64,000 bases of DNA from Endozoicomonas_A sp049275935 (GTDB taxonomy: Bacteria > Pseudomonadota > Gammaproteobacteria > Pseudomonadales > Endozoicomonadaceae), in the NCBI RefSeq assembly GCF_049275935.1, contig NZ_CP184830.1, forward strand, positions 4,092,001 through 4,156,000, read 5' to 3'. Made by a program: the position numbers and the translations under genes. A model generated the notes under the pieces. The model ran no database searches. It was not told the origin of the DNA and worked only from the letters and a program-made list of their open reading frames with translations. Numbering within the stretch: position 1 is the first letter of the stretch; each line of letters starts with the position of its first letter. This document shows, piece by piece, positions 43,104-51,750 of this stretch.

Positions 43104-43506
43104 AAGGCTGCTGCAGAGATAGGGAAATCGAGCATCGTAGGTAGAGACCACCCGGCTGTCAATAGCTGTATGACTTTGGTGCTTATTTCATGGGTATCAC
43201 CCCCAGGGGTCATAAAGGATAAATCGGGGTTGCCAGTCGGATTGCAATTCCTTAGAATTTGCGCCCCTGTCTTACAATCTGACTGAGAATCCGGGCGGCG
43301 GTCCATTTTGTCATGCTTTTGAGCTCTGTTTTCAGAGTTGATCAGAAGTTTATGCGGCGCAGCCCACCTTGAAGTGATGATCAGATAGACGTAGATGGCA
43401 TTGAAAATTCCGGTCTGAGTACCCTGGTCTTGTTTTCTTGAACCAAAGCCTGGATCTCGCCGGATGCCTTTGACAAAGAGGCTATTAAGGATTTTCGGAG
43501 ATAAAT
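43104..43506. promoter_or_regulatory. Divergent promoter region of ispB and rplU
   Basis: 403 bases with no gene. It must carry the ispB promoter and the leader of the L21 operon. GGAG lies 8 bases before rplU. No promoter was assigned with confidence. Confidence 0.5.
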
Positions 43507-43818
43507 ATGTACGCAGTTATCAAAACTGGCGGCAAACAGTACCGTGTTGCTGAAGGCACAACCCTGAAGGTTGAAAAACTGGACGTAGCTGCAGGTGAAA
43601 GCCTGGATATTAACGACGTTCTGCTGGTAGCTAATGGTGAAGAAGTCAAGATCGGCGCTCCTGTTGTTGAAGGTGCCAAGGTGACTGCTGAAGTTGTAGC
43701 TCATGGTCGTGGTCCAAAGATCAAGATCATAAAGTTCAAGCGTCGTAAGCATCACCGCAAGCAGATGGGCCACCGTCAGTGGTTCACTGAGCTGAAAATT
43801 ACCGGCATTGCTGGCTAA
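43507..43818 (+). CDS. rplU: 50S ribosomal protein L21
   Basis: 103 residues, the standard length. It starts MYAVIKTGGKQYRV and ends with the basic FKRRKHHRKQMGHRQ segment that binds 23S rRNA. It is first in the rplU-rpmA-obgE cluster. Confidence 0.98.
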   Translation: MYAVIKTGGKQYRVAEGTTLKVEKLDVAAGESLDINDVLLVANGEEVKIGAPVVEGAKVTAEVVAHGRGPKIKIIKFKRRKHHRKQMGHRQWFTELKITGIAG

Positions 43819-43961
43819 TAATCAGGCCTTTTAATTGCTGAAGCCGCTCAAGGCTGATTAAAAGGGCATGGCTGATGGACTGGAAACAGTTCGTTAAATA
43901 CTTCCAAGGTCTGCATCTGGTGTGGTAGCCGGCTGTTTGACCGGGCTAAAAGGAGAGCAGC

Positions 43962-44219
43962 ATGGCTCACAAAAAAGCAGGTGGTTCTACTCGTAACGGT
44001 CGCGATTCAGAAAGTAAACGCCTTGGCGTTAAGCGTTTCGGCGGTCAGGTAGTCAACGCAGGTAATATCCTGGTTCGTCAACGTGGCACCAAGTTCCACG
44101 CGGGTGAAAACGTCGGTATTGGCAGGGATCATACCCTGTTTGCCAAGGCTGACGGTAAGGTTGTTTTTGAGGTTAAAGGTCCTCAGAAGCGTAAGTACGT
44201 TCGCATCGAAGCTGCGTAA
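43962..44219 (+). CDS. rpmA: 50S ribosomal protein L27
   Basis: 85 residues, beginning MAHKKAGGSTRNGRDSESK, whose N-terminal tail reaches the peptidyl-transferase centre. GGAGAGC is the ribosome-binding site. It is followed by a strong terminator. Confidence 0.98.
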   Translation: MAHKKAGGSTRNGRDSESKRLGVKRFGGQVVNAGNILVRQRGTKFHAGENVGIGRDHTLFAKADGKVVFEVKGPQKRKYVRIEAA

Positions 44220-44264
44220 CAGTACTTTTCTGGTGTTTACCCCCTGTTGAGGGTGGCGCCACGG

Positions 44265-44294
44265 GAAAGCCCTGCTTTTTGGCGGGGCTTTCTT
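44265..44294 (+). terminator. Intrinsic terminator after rpmA
   Basis: GAAAGCCCTGC pairs with G(C)GGGGCTTTC around a TTTTTG loop, followed by TT. It separates the two ribosomal protein genes from obgE, which must have its own promoter or be reached by readthrough. Confidence 0.7.
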
Positions 44295-44438
44295 GTATAT
44301 GCGTAAAGTGATTTGAGTGGTGTAGACTCCTGAAGTTGAGTGTCTGGAGGTCAATGCTTTTCTTTTGCTGCAGGCATTTGGGTGAGTATTTATCTGCAGG
44401 CATTGGCCGTCTGAAGTCATTGCTGCGGGAGGTTTTGA

Positions 44439-45647
44439 ATGAAGTTTGTCGATGAAGCCACCATCAGGGTTCAGGCTGGCAAAGGTGGCAATGGCTGCCT
44501 GAGTTTCAGGCGAGAAAAGTATGTTGCCAAAGGGGGGCCGGACGGTGGCGATGGTGGTGACGGAGGCAGCATCTATGTGGTTGCCGGGAACGACCTGAAC
44601 ACGCTGGTGGATTATCGCTATCAGCGCAGCTATCAGGCAGAAAATGGTGAGTCGGGTCGTGGTCGCAATTGCTCCGGTGCCAAGGGTCAGGATCTGGAAT
44701 TGCCAGTGCCTGTGGGTACTACGGTTGTGGATGATGAAACAGAAGAAGTGATTGGTGATCTGACACACGAGGGTCAGAAATTACTGGTGGCCCAGGGTGG
44801 CTGGCATGGTCTGGGTAACACCCGCTTTAAATCCAGCGTCAACCGTGCTCCGAGGCAGACAACCAAGGGTTCTCTGGGTGAAGAGCGTTCGCTCAGACTG
44901 GAGCTCAAGGTTATCGCTGACGTGGGGCTTCTGGGTATGCCCAATGCGGGTAAGTCTACCTTTATTCGCTCAGTCTCTCATGCCAGGCCGAAAGTAGCAG
45001 ACTATCCCTTTACCACGCTGGTTCCTAATCTCGGTGTGGTGAGTGTGGAGAAGCATCGCAGTTTTGTTATCGCTGATATTCCCGGTCTGATTGAGGGGGC
45101 TGCCGATGGTGCGGGTCTGGGAATTCGATTCCTTAAGCATCTTTCACGTTGTCGTGTACTCCTGCATTTGGTCGATGTGGCTCCCTTCGACGAGAGCGAT
45201 CCTGTGCATGTGGCAAATGCCATTGTCGATGAGTTGAAAAGTTTCAGTCCGGCTCTGGCTGAACGTGAGCGCTGGCTGGTGCTGAACAAGCTGGATTTGT
45301 TGCCCGAAGAGCAACAGCAGGAGATCTGTGATCGGGTGATTGCAGAGCTGGGCTGGGAAGGACCTGTTTACAAGATTTCCGCAATCTCTTCCCGGGGTAC
45401 AGAAAAGTTGGCCCAGGATCTGATGTCTTACATTGAAGAGCGTAATCTTCAGGAGAGCGAAGATGCTGAACTGGCTGCTCAGGAAGCAGAGGCCCGTCAG
45501 AAGCTGGAGCACGAAGCCAGAGGGCGTATGCGTGAGCTGGCGGAAGAGAGGAGGCAGCAGCGTCTTGCCAGAAAAGCTGAAAAAGCGGCTCGGGACGATG
45601 ATGATCATGACGACGATGATGATGTTGAAGTCTTCTACGCACCTTAG
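44439..45647 (+). CDS. obgE: Obg-family GTPase (ObgE/CgtA)
   Basis: 402 residues. The N-terminal glycine-rich Obg fold (GKGGNGCLSFRREKY, PDGGDGGDGG) is followed by a GTPase domain with GMPNAGKSTFI (G1), YPFTTLVP (G2), DIPGLIEGA (G3) and LNKLDLL (G4). The C-terminal tail is Asp/His-rich (residues about 382-396). It acts in 50S subunit assembly and stress control. GGGAGG lies before the ATG. Confidence 0.97.
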   Translation: MKFVDEATIRVQAGKGGNGCLSFRREKYVAKGGPDGGDGGDGGSIYVVAGNDLNTLVDYRYQRSYQAENGESGRGRNCSGAKGQDLELPVPVGTTVVDDETEEVIGDLTHEGQKLLVAQGGWHGLGNTRFKSSVNRAPRQTTKGSLGEERSLRLELKVIADVGLLGMPNAGKSTFIRSVSHARPKVADYPFTTLVPNLGVVSVEKHRSFVIADIPGLIEGAADGAGLGIRFLKHLSRCRVLLHLVDVAPFDESDPVHVANAIVDELKSFSPALAERERWLVLNKLDLLPEEQQQEICDRVIAELGWEGPVYKISAISSRGTEKLAQDLMSYIEERNLQESEDAELAAQEAEARQKLEHEARGRMRELAEERRQQRLARKAEKAARDDDDHDDDDDVEVFYAP

Positions 45648-45767
45648 AGGCTGTGGCAAAACTGGCGAGCAAAGCTGAACCACTTTATAACTCAGTATTA
45701 GCGAAGCACTGCACGACAGCCTTCTCAGGTTCAGGAGCGAGTGCAGGAGAAAGTGCAGGAGGGCAAC

Positions 45768-46898
45768 ATGAGTGAGCGTAGCAGGCTGAAAACAGCCCGA
45801 CGCTGGGTGGTCAAAATAGGTAGCGCCCTGTTAACGGATGAAGGGCGTGGTCTGGCTATTGATCAGATAGATGGTTGGGTCGATGAGTTGTGCGAACTGC
45901 GTAAGCAAGGTGTTGAGCTGGTTCTGGTGTCATCCGGAGCTGTCGCGGCTGGCATGGAAAAGCTTGGACAAAAGGAGCGACCGACCGCTCTGAACGAGCT
46001 TCAGGCTGCGGCTGCCGTGGGGCAAACGCGACTCGTTCAAACCTGGGAGAGCAGCTTTCAGAGGCATGGTATCCAGCCGGCTCAGGTGTTACTGACCCAT
46101 GCGGACCACAGCAATCGTCAACGCTATCTGAATGCTCGCAGCGCCTTGAGAACACTGCTTGATATGGATGTGGTTCCCGTCGTTAATGAGAACGATACCG
46201 TTGTGACCGATGAGATTCGCTTTGGTGATAACGATACTCTCGGTGCTCTGGTGGCCAACCTGGTGGAGGCCGATATCCTGGTGATTCTGACGGATCAGGA
46301 AGGTTTGTATACTGCCGATCCTCGTAAAGACCCCAGGGCGAGACTGGTGAGTGAGGCCAGGGCCTTTGATTCGTTCCTGGATGTTATGGCAGGTGGTGGC
46401 AGTGGTCGTTTGGGGCGCGGTGGTATGCAAACCAAGCTTCGGGCGGCTCGTCAGGCGGCGGCATCTGGTGCGGCAACGGTTATTGTGGGCGGCAAGATTG
46501 AGAGTGTCATCACTCGCCTTTTTGAACAGGAAGCTTTGGGGACCTTGCTCACTCCGGATCATGAGCGATTGGCTGCTCGCAAGCAGTGGTTGCAGGGGCA
46601 CATGCAAACTTCAGGAAAGCTGGTTCTGGATGCGGGTGCCGTTAATGTGCTTAAAAACCAGGGCAAAAGTCTTCTTGCCGTGGGGGTAAAGGCTGTAGAA
46701 GGTCACTTCCTTCGGGGCGAGATGGTGGCCTGCATTGATGAGTCGGGTCAGGAAGTGGCCCGTGGCTTGATCAATTACGGGGCTGATGATGCCCGGAAGA
46801 TCATGGGCAAACCCAGTCACCAGATTGGTGAGTTGTTAGGTTATTCAGGTGAGCCCGAGCTTTTGCATCGAGATAATATGGTGCTTGCTGGGCATTGA
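45768..46898 (+). CDS. proB: Glutamate 5-kinase
   Basis: 376 residues from the ATG at 45768, where CAGGAGGG gives a strong ribosome-binding site; a GTG 9 codons earlier is rejected. It phosphorylates glutamate in the first step of proline synthesis. The amino-acid-kinase domain shows VVKIGSALLT, VSSGAVAAGM, VNENDTVV and GRGGMQTKLRAA. A C-terminal PUA domain (about 275-370) is present as in E. coli ProB. Confidence 0.95.
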   Translation: MSERSRLKTARRWVVKIGSALLTDEGRGLAIDQIDGWVDELCELRKQGVELVLVSSGAVAAGMEKLGQKERPTALNELQAAAAVGQTRLVQTWESSFQRHGIQPAQVLLTHADHSNRQRYLNARSALRTLLDMDVVPVVNENDTVVTDEIRFGDNDTLGALVANLVEADILVILTDQEGLYTADPRKDPRARLVSEARAFDSFLDVMAGGGSGRLGRGGMQTKLRAARQAAASGAATVIVGGKIESVITRLFEQEALGTLLTPDHERLAARKQWLQGHMQTSGKLVLDAGAVNVLKNQGKSLLAVGVKAVEGHFLRGEMVACIDESGQEVARGLINYGADDARKIMGKPSHQIGELLGYSGEPELLHRDNMVLAGH

Positions 46899-46907
46899 GT
46901 CAGGTAT

Positions 46908-46956
46908 GGGATCAGATCGCAACTCATTGAGGTATTCGTCTTTATGATCTGATCCC
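46908..46956. terminator. Long inverted repeat between proB and the convergent gene
   Basis: GGGATCAGATC (46908-46918) and GATCTGATCCC (46946-46956) are perfect complements with a 27-base loop. They sit between convergent genes, so a role as a bidirectional terminator is likely, though neither side has a long U tract. Confidence 0.5.
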
Positions 46957-46984
46957 GGTTTCATGGACACCGGTATAATTATTG

Positions 46985-48196
46985 TCAATCCTGTTTCTTT
47001 TTCCACAAAAAGGATGCTGCTCTTCCCAGATGCCCACCAAGCCAAGCGGTTTTTCGAGCAATAAATCCTGAATGTTTGGCGGCCCAGTGAATCATGAAAA
47101 AATTAGTGGCGACAAATTTCTTGCCGTAGTAAGGCCAGTTTCTGGCGCTGATGGCGCTGTAATTTTTATCGTATTTGAAAATAGGGATGCAATCTTCCAG
47201 CGGGTAGCCTGTTATGCTTTCGAAGATGATGTTAAACGCTGCCTGACCAAATGAAACGCCCAGTGCCTGTGTTGTGCCCATGCTCAGATATTTGGCCGCT
47301 GCCAATTTGATAGCGCTGAATGTAAATGCAGTGGCTGCAACCTGCTGGGTCAGAATAGCCCATGAGGTTGTTGCCACCGTGTTATAATCTGCCTCCGAAG
47401 CACGTAGCTTCTCATACTCTTCTTTAACTGCCTCTGCGGAATAACCATTGGTGTCCCACTCATCTTGAAACTCGCCCCCTTTGTTTTGTTGAAAGAGCAG
47501 ACCTGCCTGGGCGGCAATGCCGGCGGTATTCAGCGCCAGAATGGTGAGTGAATTCCAGATGCCTGTTTGCTGGAACGAAATTCCCAGGCCGAGTGCCAGG
47601 ATGTAGTAAATGGTGTATTCAGAAGCACCACTTGCGGCGAATACCAGAGGTGGAAGCAGGAGAAGCGTGCCGCTATTTCTGTTCATATAATCACTGATTC
47701 CAGCGTTAGGTATGCCGGAATCTTTTTGATAGAGAGCCTGAGCCTTTCCGGGTTCCATCAGGATCTCTTTTGAATTCTCCGGGGAGACGGTGCGGTAATA
47801 AAACTCATGATCCCCTTTGCGGAACAAGTTGGACGACTTTTCAGTCTTCGCAACAGCGTCCGCGATCTTCCGGAAGGCTTCCTGATCGTTGTCGTTTGCA
47901 GCAGGCTGGCTGCCAATTTTGACTTTCTCCATGATTTTTGAAATTTCGCCGGTGCAAACGACCTTGGGATGCAAAGGGTGGTCGGATATCGTCTTTTGCA
48001 CGAGTGCGGCAGCCTTGACGGGATTTATTTTGTAGTCAAATCTGGCTATCCCCATCTCGGTAATTAAATCGGTCGTTGTGCCTTTGGGGGCACAGAGCAC
48101 CAGAGTGATTTCCGGAGGTAGGGCTGGCGTCGCGTAAGAGAACGTTGCTGCCAGACTGGTGAAAGCGAGTAAGATTAACGAATAAAAATGCCGCAT
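46985..48196 (-). CDS. Exported multi-span membrane protein of unknown function
   Basis: 403 residues. A typical Sec signal peptide ends with SYATPA at about residue 25. A periplasmic-type region (about 25-175) with two Cys residues follows, then about four hydrophobic segments between 175 and 345, and a basic C-terminus ending KKKQD. No family is recognised. It interrupts the normally conserved proB/rpsT neighbourhood, which suggests a later insertion. Both flanks have hairpins, so it is probably a single-gene unit. An effector or envelope role cannot be distinguished. Confidence 0.6.
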   Translation of the reverse strand: MRHFYSLILLAFTSLAATFSYATPALPPEITLVLCAPKGTTTDLITEMGIARFDYKINPVKAAALVQKTISDHPLHPKVVCTGEISKIMEKVKIGSQPAANDNDQEAFRKIADAVAKTEKSSNLFRKGDHEFYYRTVSPENSKEILMEPGKAQALYQKDSGIPNAGISDYMNRNSGTLLLLPPLVFAASGASEYTIYYILALGLGISFQQTGIWNSLTILALNTAGIAAQAGLLFQQNKGGEFQDEWDTNGYSAEAVKEEYEKLRASEADYNTVATTSWAILTQQVAATAFTFSAIKLAAAKYLSMGTTQALGVSFGQAAFNIIFESITGYPLEDCIPIFKYDKNYSAISARNWPYYGKKFVATNFFMIHWAAKHSGFIARKTAWLGGHLGRAASFLWKKKQD

Positions 48197-48280
48197 GGTT
48201 AAGGTCCTCGTTGAGAGGGGGTAGGAAGAAATAATGCGGAAGTATAGTTGTGAATTTTAAGTTTCAATTTGTAAAGGCAT

Positions 48281-48309
48281 AAAAAAAGCCGGTGAAAACC
48301 GGCCTTTTT
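48281..48309. terminator. Terminator of rpsT (bidirectional)
   Basis: GCCGGT/ACCGGC with a GAAA loop (plus-strand reading), flanked by AAAAAAA on one side and TTTTT on the other, so it is an efficient terminator for the minus-strand rpsT transcript. Confidence 0.85.
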
Positions 48310-48339
48310 GTTATGCCCTTGCTATGCAAGGGCTGGCAA

Positions 48340-48606
48340 TTATGCAGACAGAGCTTTGATCTGTGCATTCAGGCGGCTCTTGTGGCGAGCAGCCTTGTTT
48401 TTGTGGATGATGCCTTTGTCGGCCATGCGGTCGATCACTGGAACAGCCGCAGTGTATTCAGTTTTAGCCAGTTCAACGTCTTTGGCTTCGATGGCGCGAA
48501 CTACTTTTTTGATGGAAGTGCGAACCATGGAGCGCAGGGAAGCATTGTGAGTACGACGCTTCTCAGCCTGACGGGCGCGCTTCTTGGCGGATGGAGAGTT
48601 AGCCAT
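48340..48606 (-). CDS. rpsT: 30S ribosomal protein S20
   Basis: 88 residues, beginning MANSPSAKKRARQAEKRR, the typical basic N-terminus of S20. It is divergent from murJ, as in many gammaproteobacteria. Confidence 0.97.
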   Translation of the reverse strand: MANSPSAKKRARQAEKRRTHNASLRSMVRTSIKKVVRAIEAKDVELAKTEYTAAVPVIDRMADKGIIHKNKAARHKSRLNAQIKALSA

Positions 48607-48894
48607 TTGTGGTGCTCCTAAGAATCTTAATTAACCATTTGCACTGTTTTTAAACAGGGCTGCTTCGGGCACCCTGTTGGGAGTATGGTGTTTGCCGCGT
48701 CACCAATGAATCCCCCGAGCAAGGGTCTCACCAGTGCCATACCCATACAGTCAAGTCGCGGAATCATGCCTATTTGGACAAGGGTTGTCAATAAGGCTTC
48801 CTGGCGCTATGGCGTGCAAACCCGAATGGTGAGGCTGTTAATAACTTTGACAACTCAGTACTATTATCGGTTTTTGATCGTTTGAGCGACCTGA
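48607..48894. promoter_or_regulatory. Divergent promoter region of rpsT and murJ
   Basis: 288 bases with no gene; it must contain both promoters. No consensus pair was assigned. Confidence 0.4.
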
Positions 48895-50478
48895 ATGTCC
48901 ACAGAAAACTTATCAGACAGTCCTCAGAAGAGTGAAGCTGAGGATAAATCACCCAGTTTGCTGAGGTCGAGCCTGGTCGTGGGCATAATGACCATGCTTT
49001 CCCGGATTTTGGGGTTGGCCAGAGATGTGGTTATTGCTGGGTATTTTGGTTCCACATCGTCAGCAGATGCGTTTTTTGTTGCCTTCAAGATTCCAAATTT
49101 TCTTCGTCGACTGTTTGCTGAGGGGGCTTTCTCCCAGGCATTTGTGCCGGTGTTGTCAGAGTATCGTACTAAACGCAGCTTTGATGAGGTGCGCTATCTG
49201 ATCAGTCGGGTCAGTGGCACTCTGGCAGGTTTGCTGCTGTTGGTGACCCTGGTCTGCATGTTGGCCTCTCCCCTGTTAATCCGCCTGTTTGCTCCGGGTT
49301 TTATGGATTATCCCGAAAAACTGTTGTTGGCTCAGGAGATGTTGAGGATTACCTTTCCCTATCTTCTGTTGATCTCGCTGACGGCTCTGGCGGGCTCCAT
49401 TCTGAATAGTTACAACCGCTTTGCAGTACCTGCGTTTACCCCGGTTCTGCTGAATCTCAGCATGATTGGCTCTACTGTATTGCTGTCGCAATGGTTTGAT
49501 GAGCCTGTCATGGCTCTGGCCTGGGGTGTGGTGATTGCCGGCGTGTCACAGTTGTTATTGCAAATTCCTTTTTTATTGCAGATTCGCTTGCTGCCAGCTC
49601 CCGGGTGGGGACATAAGCATGAGGGTGTAAGGCGTATCATGAAACTGATGATTCCAGCGTTGTTTGGGGTGTCTGTCAGTCAGGTCAACTTATTACTGGA
49701 TACGGTGCTGGCGTCTTTTCTGGAAACCGGGAGTGTCTCCTGGCTTTATTACTCAGACCGTTTGTCTGAACTGCCGCTGGGTGTTTTCGGTATTGCTATT
49801 GCCACAGTGATTCTTCCAAGCCTCTCTCGCAAGCATGCTGATGACCACGGAGATCAGTTTTCCAAAACCCTGGACTGGGCAATTCGTCTTGTCCTGTTGA
49901 TTGGCGTTCCGGCGGGCATTGCGCTGTTCATTCTGTCAGAGCCTCTGTTGGCAACATTGTTCGACTACGGTGAGATGCAGAACCGGGACGTTATTATGGC
50001 GGGTATGAGTCTTCGGGCTTATTCCCTGGGATTGATTGCTTTTATGCTGATCAAGGTGCTTGCACCCGGCTACTTTGCCCGTCAGGACACCAAAACTCCG
50101 GTCAAGATTGCCATCATTGCGATGGTGGCCAATATGGCTTTTAATCTGATGTTGGTTTTCTGGCTTAAACATGCGGGTCTGGCCCTGGCTACTACCCTGT
50201 CTGCTTTCCTGAATGCCGGACTATTGTTCTGGGGGTTAAAGCGTTCCGGTGTATTCACTCCTGAATCGGGGTGGTGGTTGTTCTGCGGGCGACTGATCTT
50301 TGCCAATCTCGCAATGGCGGTGCTACTGCTCTGGATGGCGGGTGACGCTGCCTGGTGGCTGGATGCAACGCTCTGGCAGCGAGTGTTTGAAATGGCGAAA
50401 GTGGTTGCTGCCGGGCTTGCTGTTTACGCAACGGCCTTACTGGTTGTCGGTTTGCGCCCTGTTCACTTCAGGCATTAA
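48895..50478 (+). CDS. murJ: Lipid II flippase MurJ
   Basis: 527 residues with about 14 transmembrane segments, a MATE/MVF-type transporter. It moves lipid II across the inner membrane for peptidoglycan synthesis. Family features are MTMLSRILGLARDVVIAGYFG near the N-terminus with the essential Arg residues, then ADAFFVAFKIPNFLRRLFAEGAF. The annotated ATG gives a short polar extension of about 25 residues before the first helix. The ribosome-binding site is weak (GAGCG). It begins the murJ-ribF-ileS order typical for the group. Confidence 0.95.
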   Translation: MSTENLSDSPQKSEAEDKSPSLLRSSLVVGIMTMLSRILGLARDVVIAGYFGSTSSADAFFVAFKIPNFLRRLFAEGAFSQAFVPVLSEYRTKRSFDEVRYLISRVSGTLAGLLLLVTLVCMLASPLLIRLFAPGFMDYPEKLLLAQEMLRITFPYLLLISLTALAGSILNSYNRFAVPAFTPVLLNLSMIGSTVLLSQWFDEPVMALAWGVVIAGVSQLLLQIPFLLQIRLLPAPGWGHKHEGVRRIMKLMIPALFGVSVSQVNLLLDTVLASFLETGSVSWLYYSDRLSELPLGVFGIAIATVILPSLSRKHADDHGDQFSKTLDWAIRLVLLIGVPAGIALFILSEPLLATLFDYGEMQNRDVIMAGMSLRAYSLGLIAFMLIKVLAPGYFARQDTKTPVKIAIIAMVANMAFNLMLVFWLKHAGLALATTLSAFLNAGLLFWGLKRSGVFTPESGWWLFCGRLIFANLAMAVLLLWMAGDAAWWLDATLWQRVFEMAKVVAAGLAVYATALLVVGLRPVHFRH

Positions 50479-50658
50479 TGAGCAGTGTCTGGCGGGCAGT
50501 TTTTTACTGTCTGTCAGGCTTCCTTTCAGTACTTTTCCGGGCGACAGATTCAACCCGGGAAAAAAGAGCGGTGATTTGATGAACATGGCTCTTAAGTACA
50601 AAACGCTCCTGAGATATAATCCCTGCCTTTGCCAGCCTAACAGAGAATAGACCGCCTA

Positions 50659-51582
50659 ATGCAGTTGATTCGCGGAATGCACAATATCAGACCGGAGCAT
50701 CGCGCCTGTGTTGCGACTATTGGTAATTTTGATGGTGTTCATCTTGGACACCGGACTATCCTGGAGACACTGCGGCAGCAAGCTTTCGAGTTGGATGTCA
50801 GGATTTGTGTGATCACTTTTGAACCTCAGCCCCGGGAATATTTTCAGGGCGATCAGGCACCGGCAAGACTGACTAACCTGAGAGAGAAACTGACACTTCT
50901 GGAAGAAGCCGGTGTAGATCAGGTACTGTGCCTGCCTTTCAATCAGAAACTGCAAAACCTGACACCGGATGATTTTGTTATGAAGGTGCTGGTGGATGGA
51001 CTGGATATACGCTATCTGATAGTGGGAGATGATTTCCGTTATGGATTGAAGCGGCAGGGAAATTTTGCGCACCTGAGAAAGATGGGCGATCAATTCGGGT
51101 TCGAGGTGTGCGACACCCGAACGGTATCTATGGATATGGACCGTATCAGCAGTACCCGGATTCGTGAGCAGTTGGCGAGTGTGAGTCTGGATGCGGCAGA
51201 GAAATTGTTAGGACGTCCCTTCACCATGATGGGGCGTGTTACAAAAGGCCAGCAGTTGGGCAGGCAGTTGGGCTTTCCAACTGCGAATATACGTGTCTGC
51301 AGGCGGACACTGCCTATACAGGGAGTGTTTGCAGTCAGGGCATGGTTCGATGGCCGAAGCTATGATGCGGTGGCTAACCTGGGTGTCAGGCCAACCGTGA
51401 ATGCCACCCGTGCCATGCTGGAAGTGCACCTTCTGGACTATCAGGGTGACCTGTATGGCCACACCCTGCGGGTAGAATTTATCAAGAAGATCCGCAGTGA
51501 GAAAAAGTTTGAATCGCTGGATGCTCTCAAGGCAGCGATTGCTGATGATGTGGAAGCCGCAAGAAGCTTCTTTCATCAATGA
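50659..51582 (+). CDS. ribF: Bifunctional riboflavin kinase/FAD synthetase
   Basis: 307 residues. The N-terminal adenylyltransferase domain has TIGNFDGVHLGH (HxGH-like nucleotide site) and the ISSTRIRE segment. The C-terminal flavokinase domain has GRQLGFPTANI and GVFAVRAW. It converts riboflavin to FMN and FAD. No FMN riboswitch precedes it. It stands upstream of ileS with a 168-base gap. Confidence 0.96.
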   Translation: MQLIRGMHNIRPEHRACVATIGNFDGVHLGHRTILETLRQQAFELDVRICVITFEPQPREYFQGDQAPARLTNLREKLTLLEEAGVDQVLCLPFNQKLQNLTPDDFVMKVLVDGLDIRYLIVGDDFRYGLKRQGNFAHLRKMGDQFGFEVCDTRTVSMDMDRISSTRIREQLASVSLDAAEKLLGRPFTMMGRVTKGQQLGRQLGFPTANIRVCRRTLPIQGVFAVRAWFDGRSYDAVANLGVRPTVNATRAMLEVHLLDYQGDLYGHTLRVEFIKKIRSEKKFESLDALKAAIADDVEAARSFFHQ

Positions 51583-51750
51583 GCCGGATTCAAAAAAGCT
51601 GTTTCACGAATACTCAGAAAAACAGCTTGTGAGAAGATTGCTGAGAAACATCGTCTGGAACTTCCGGGCGGGTTTCTTGAAACAGTTTGGGATGACGAGC
51701 TTTGGGCCTGTTTGTCTGGCCCGCAAGACGTGTGATGATGAGATCCAACT

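Noticed and set aside
42288..43286. 332-codon plus-strand ORF opposite ispB
   Set aside because: It is entirely antisense to ispB, whose Asp-rich motifs and length are unambiguous.
43469..43474. TTGACA close upstream of rplU as a -35 box
   Set aside because: No matching -10 lies 16-18 bases downstream, and it is too near the start codon.
50479..50658. FMN riboswitch upstream of ribF
   Set aside because: The conserved FMN aptamer segments are not visible, and ribF in this gene order is normally constitutive.
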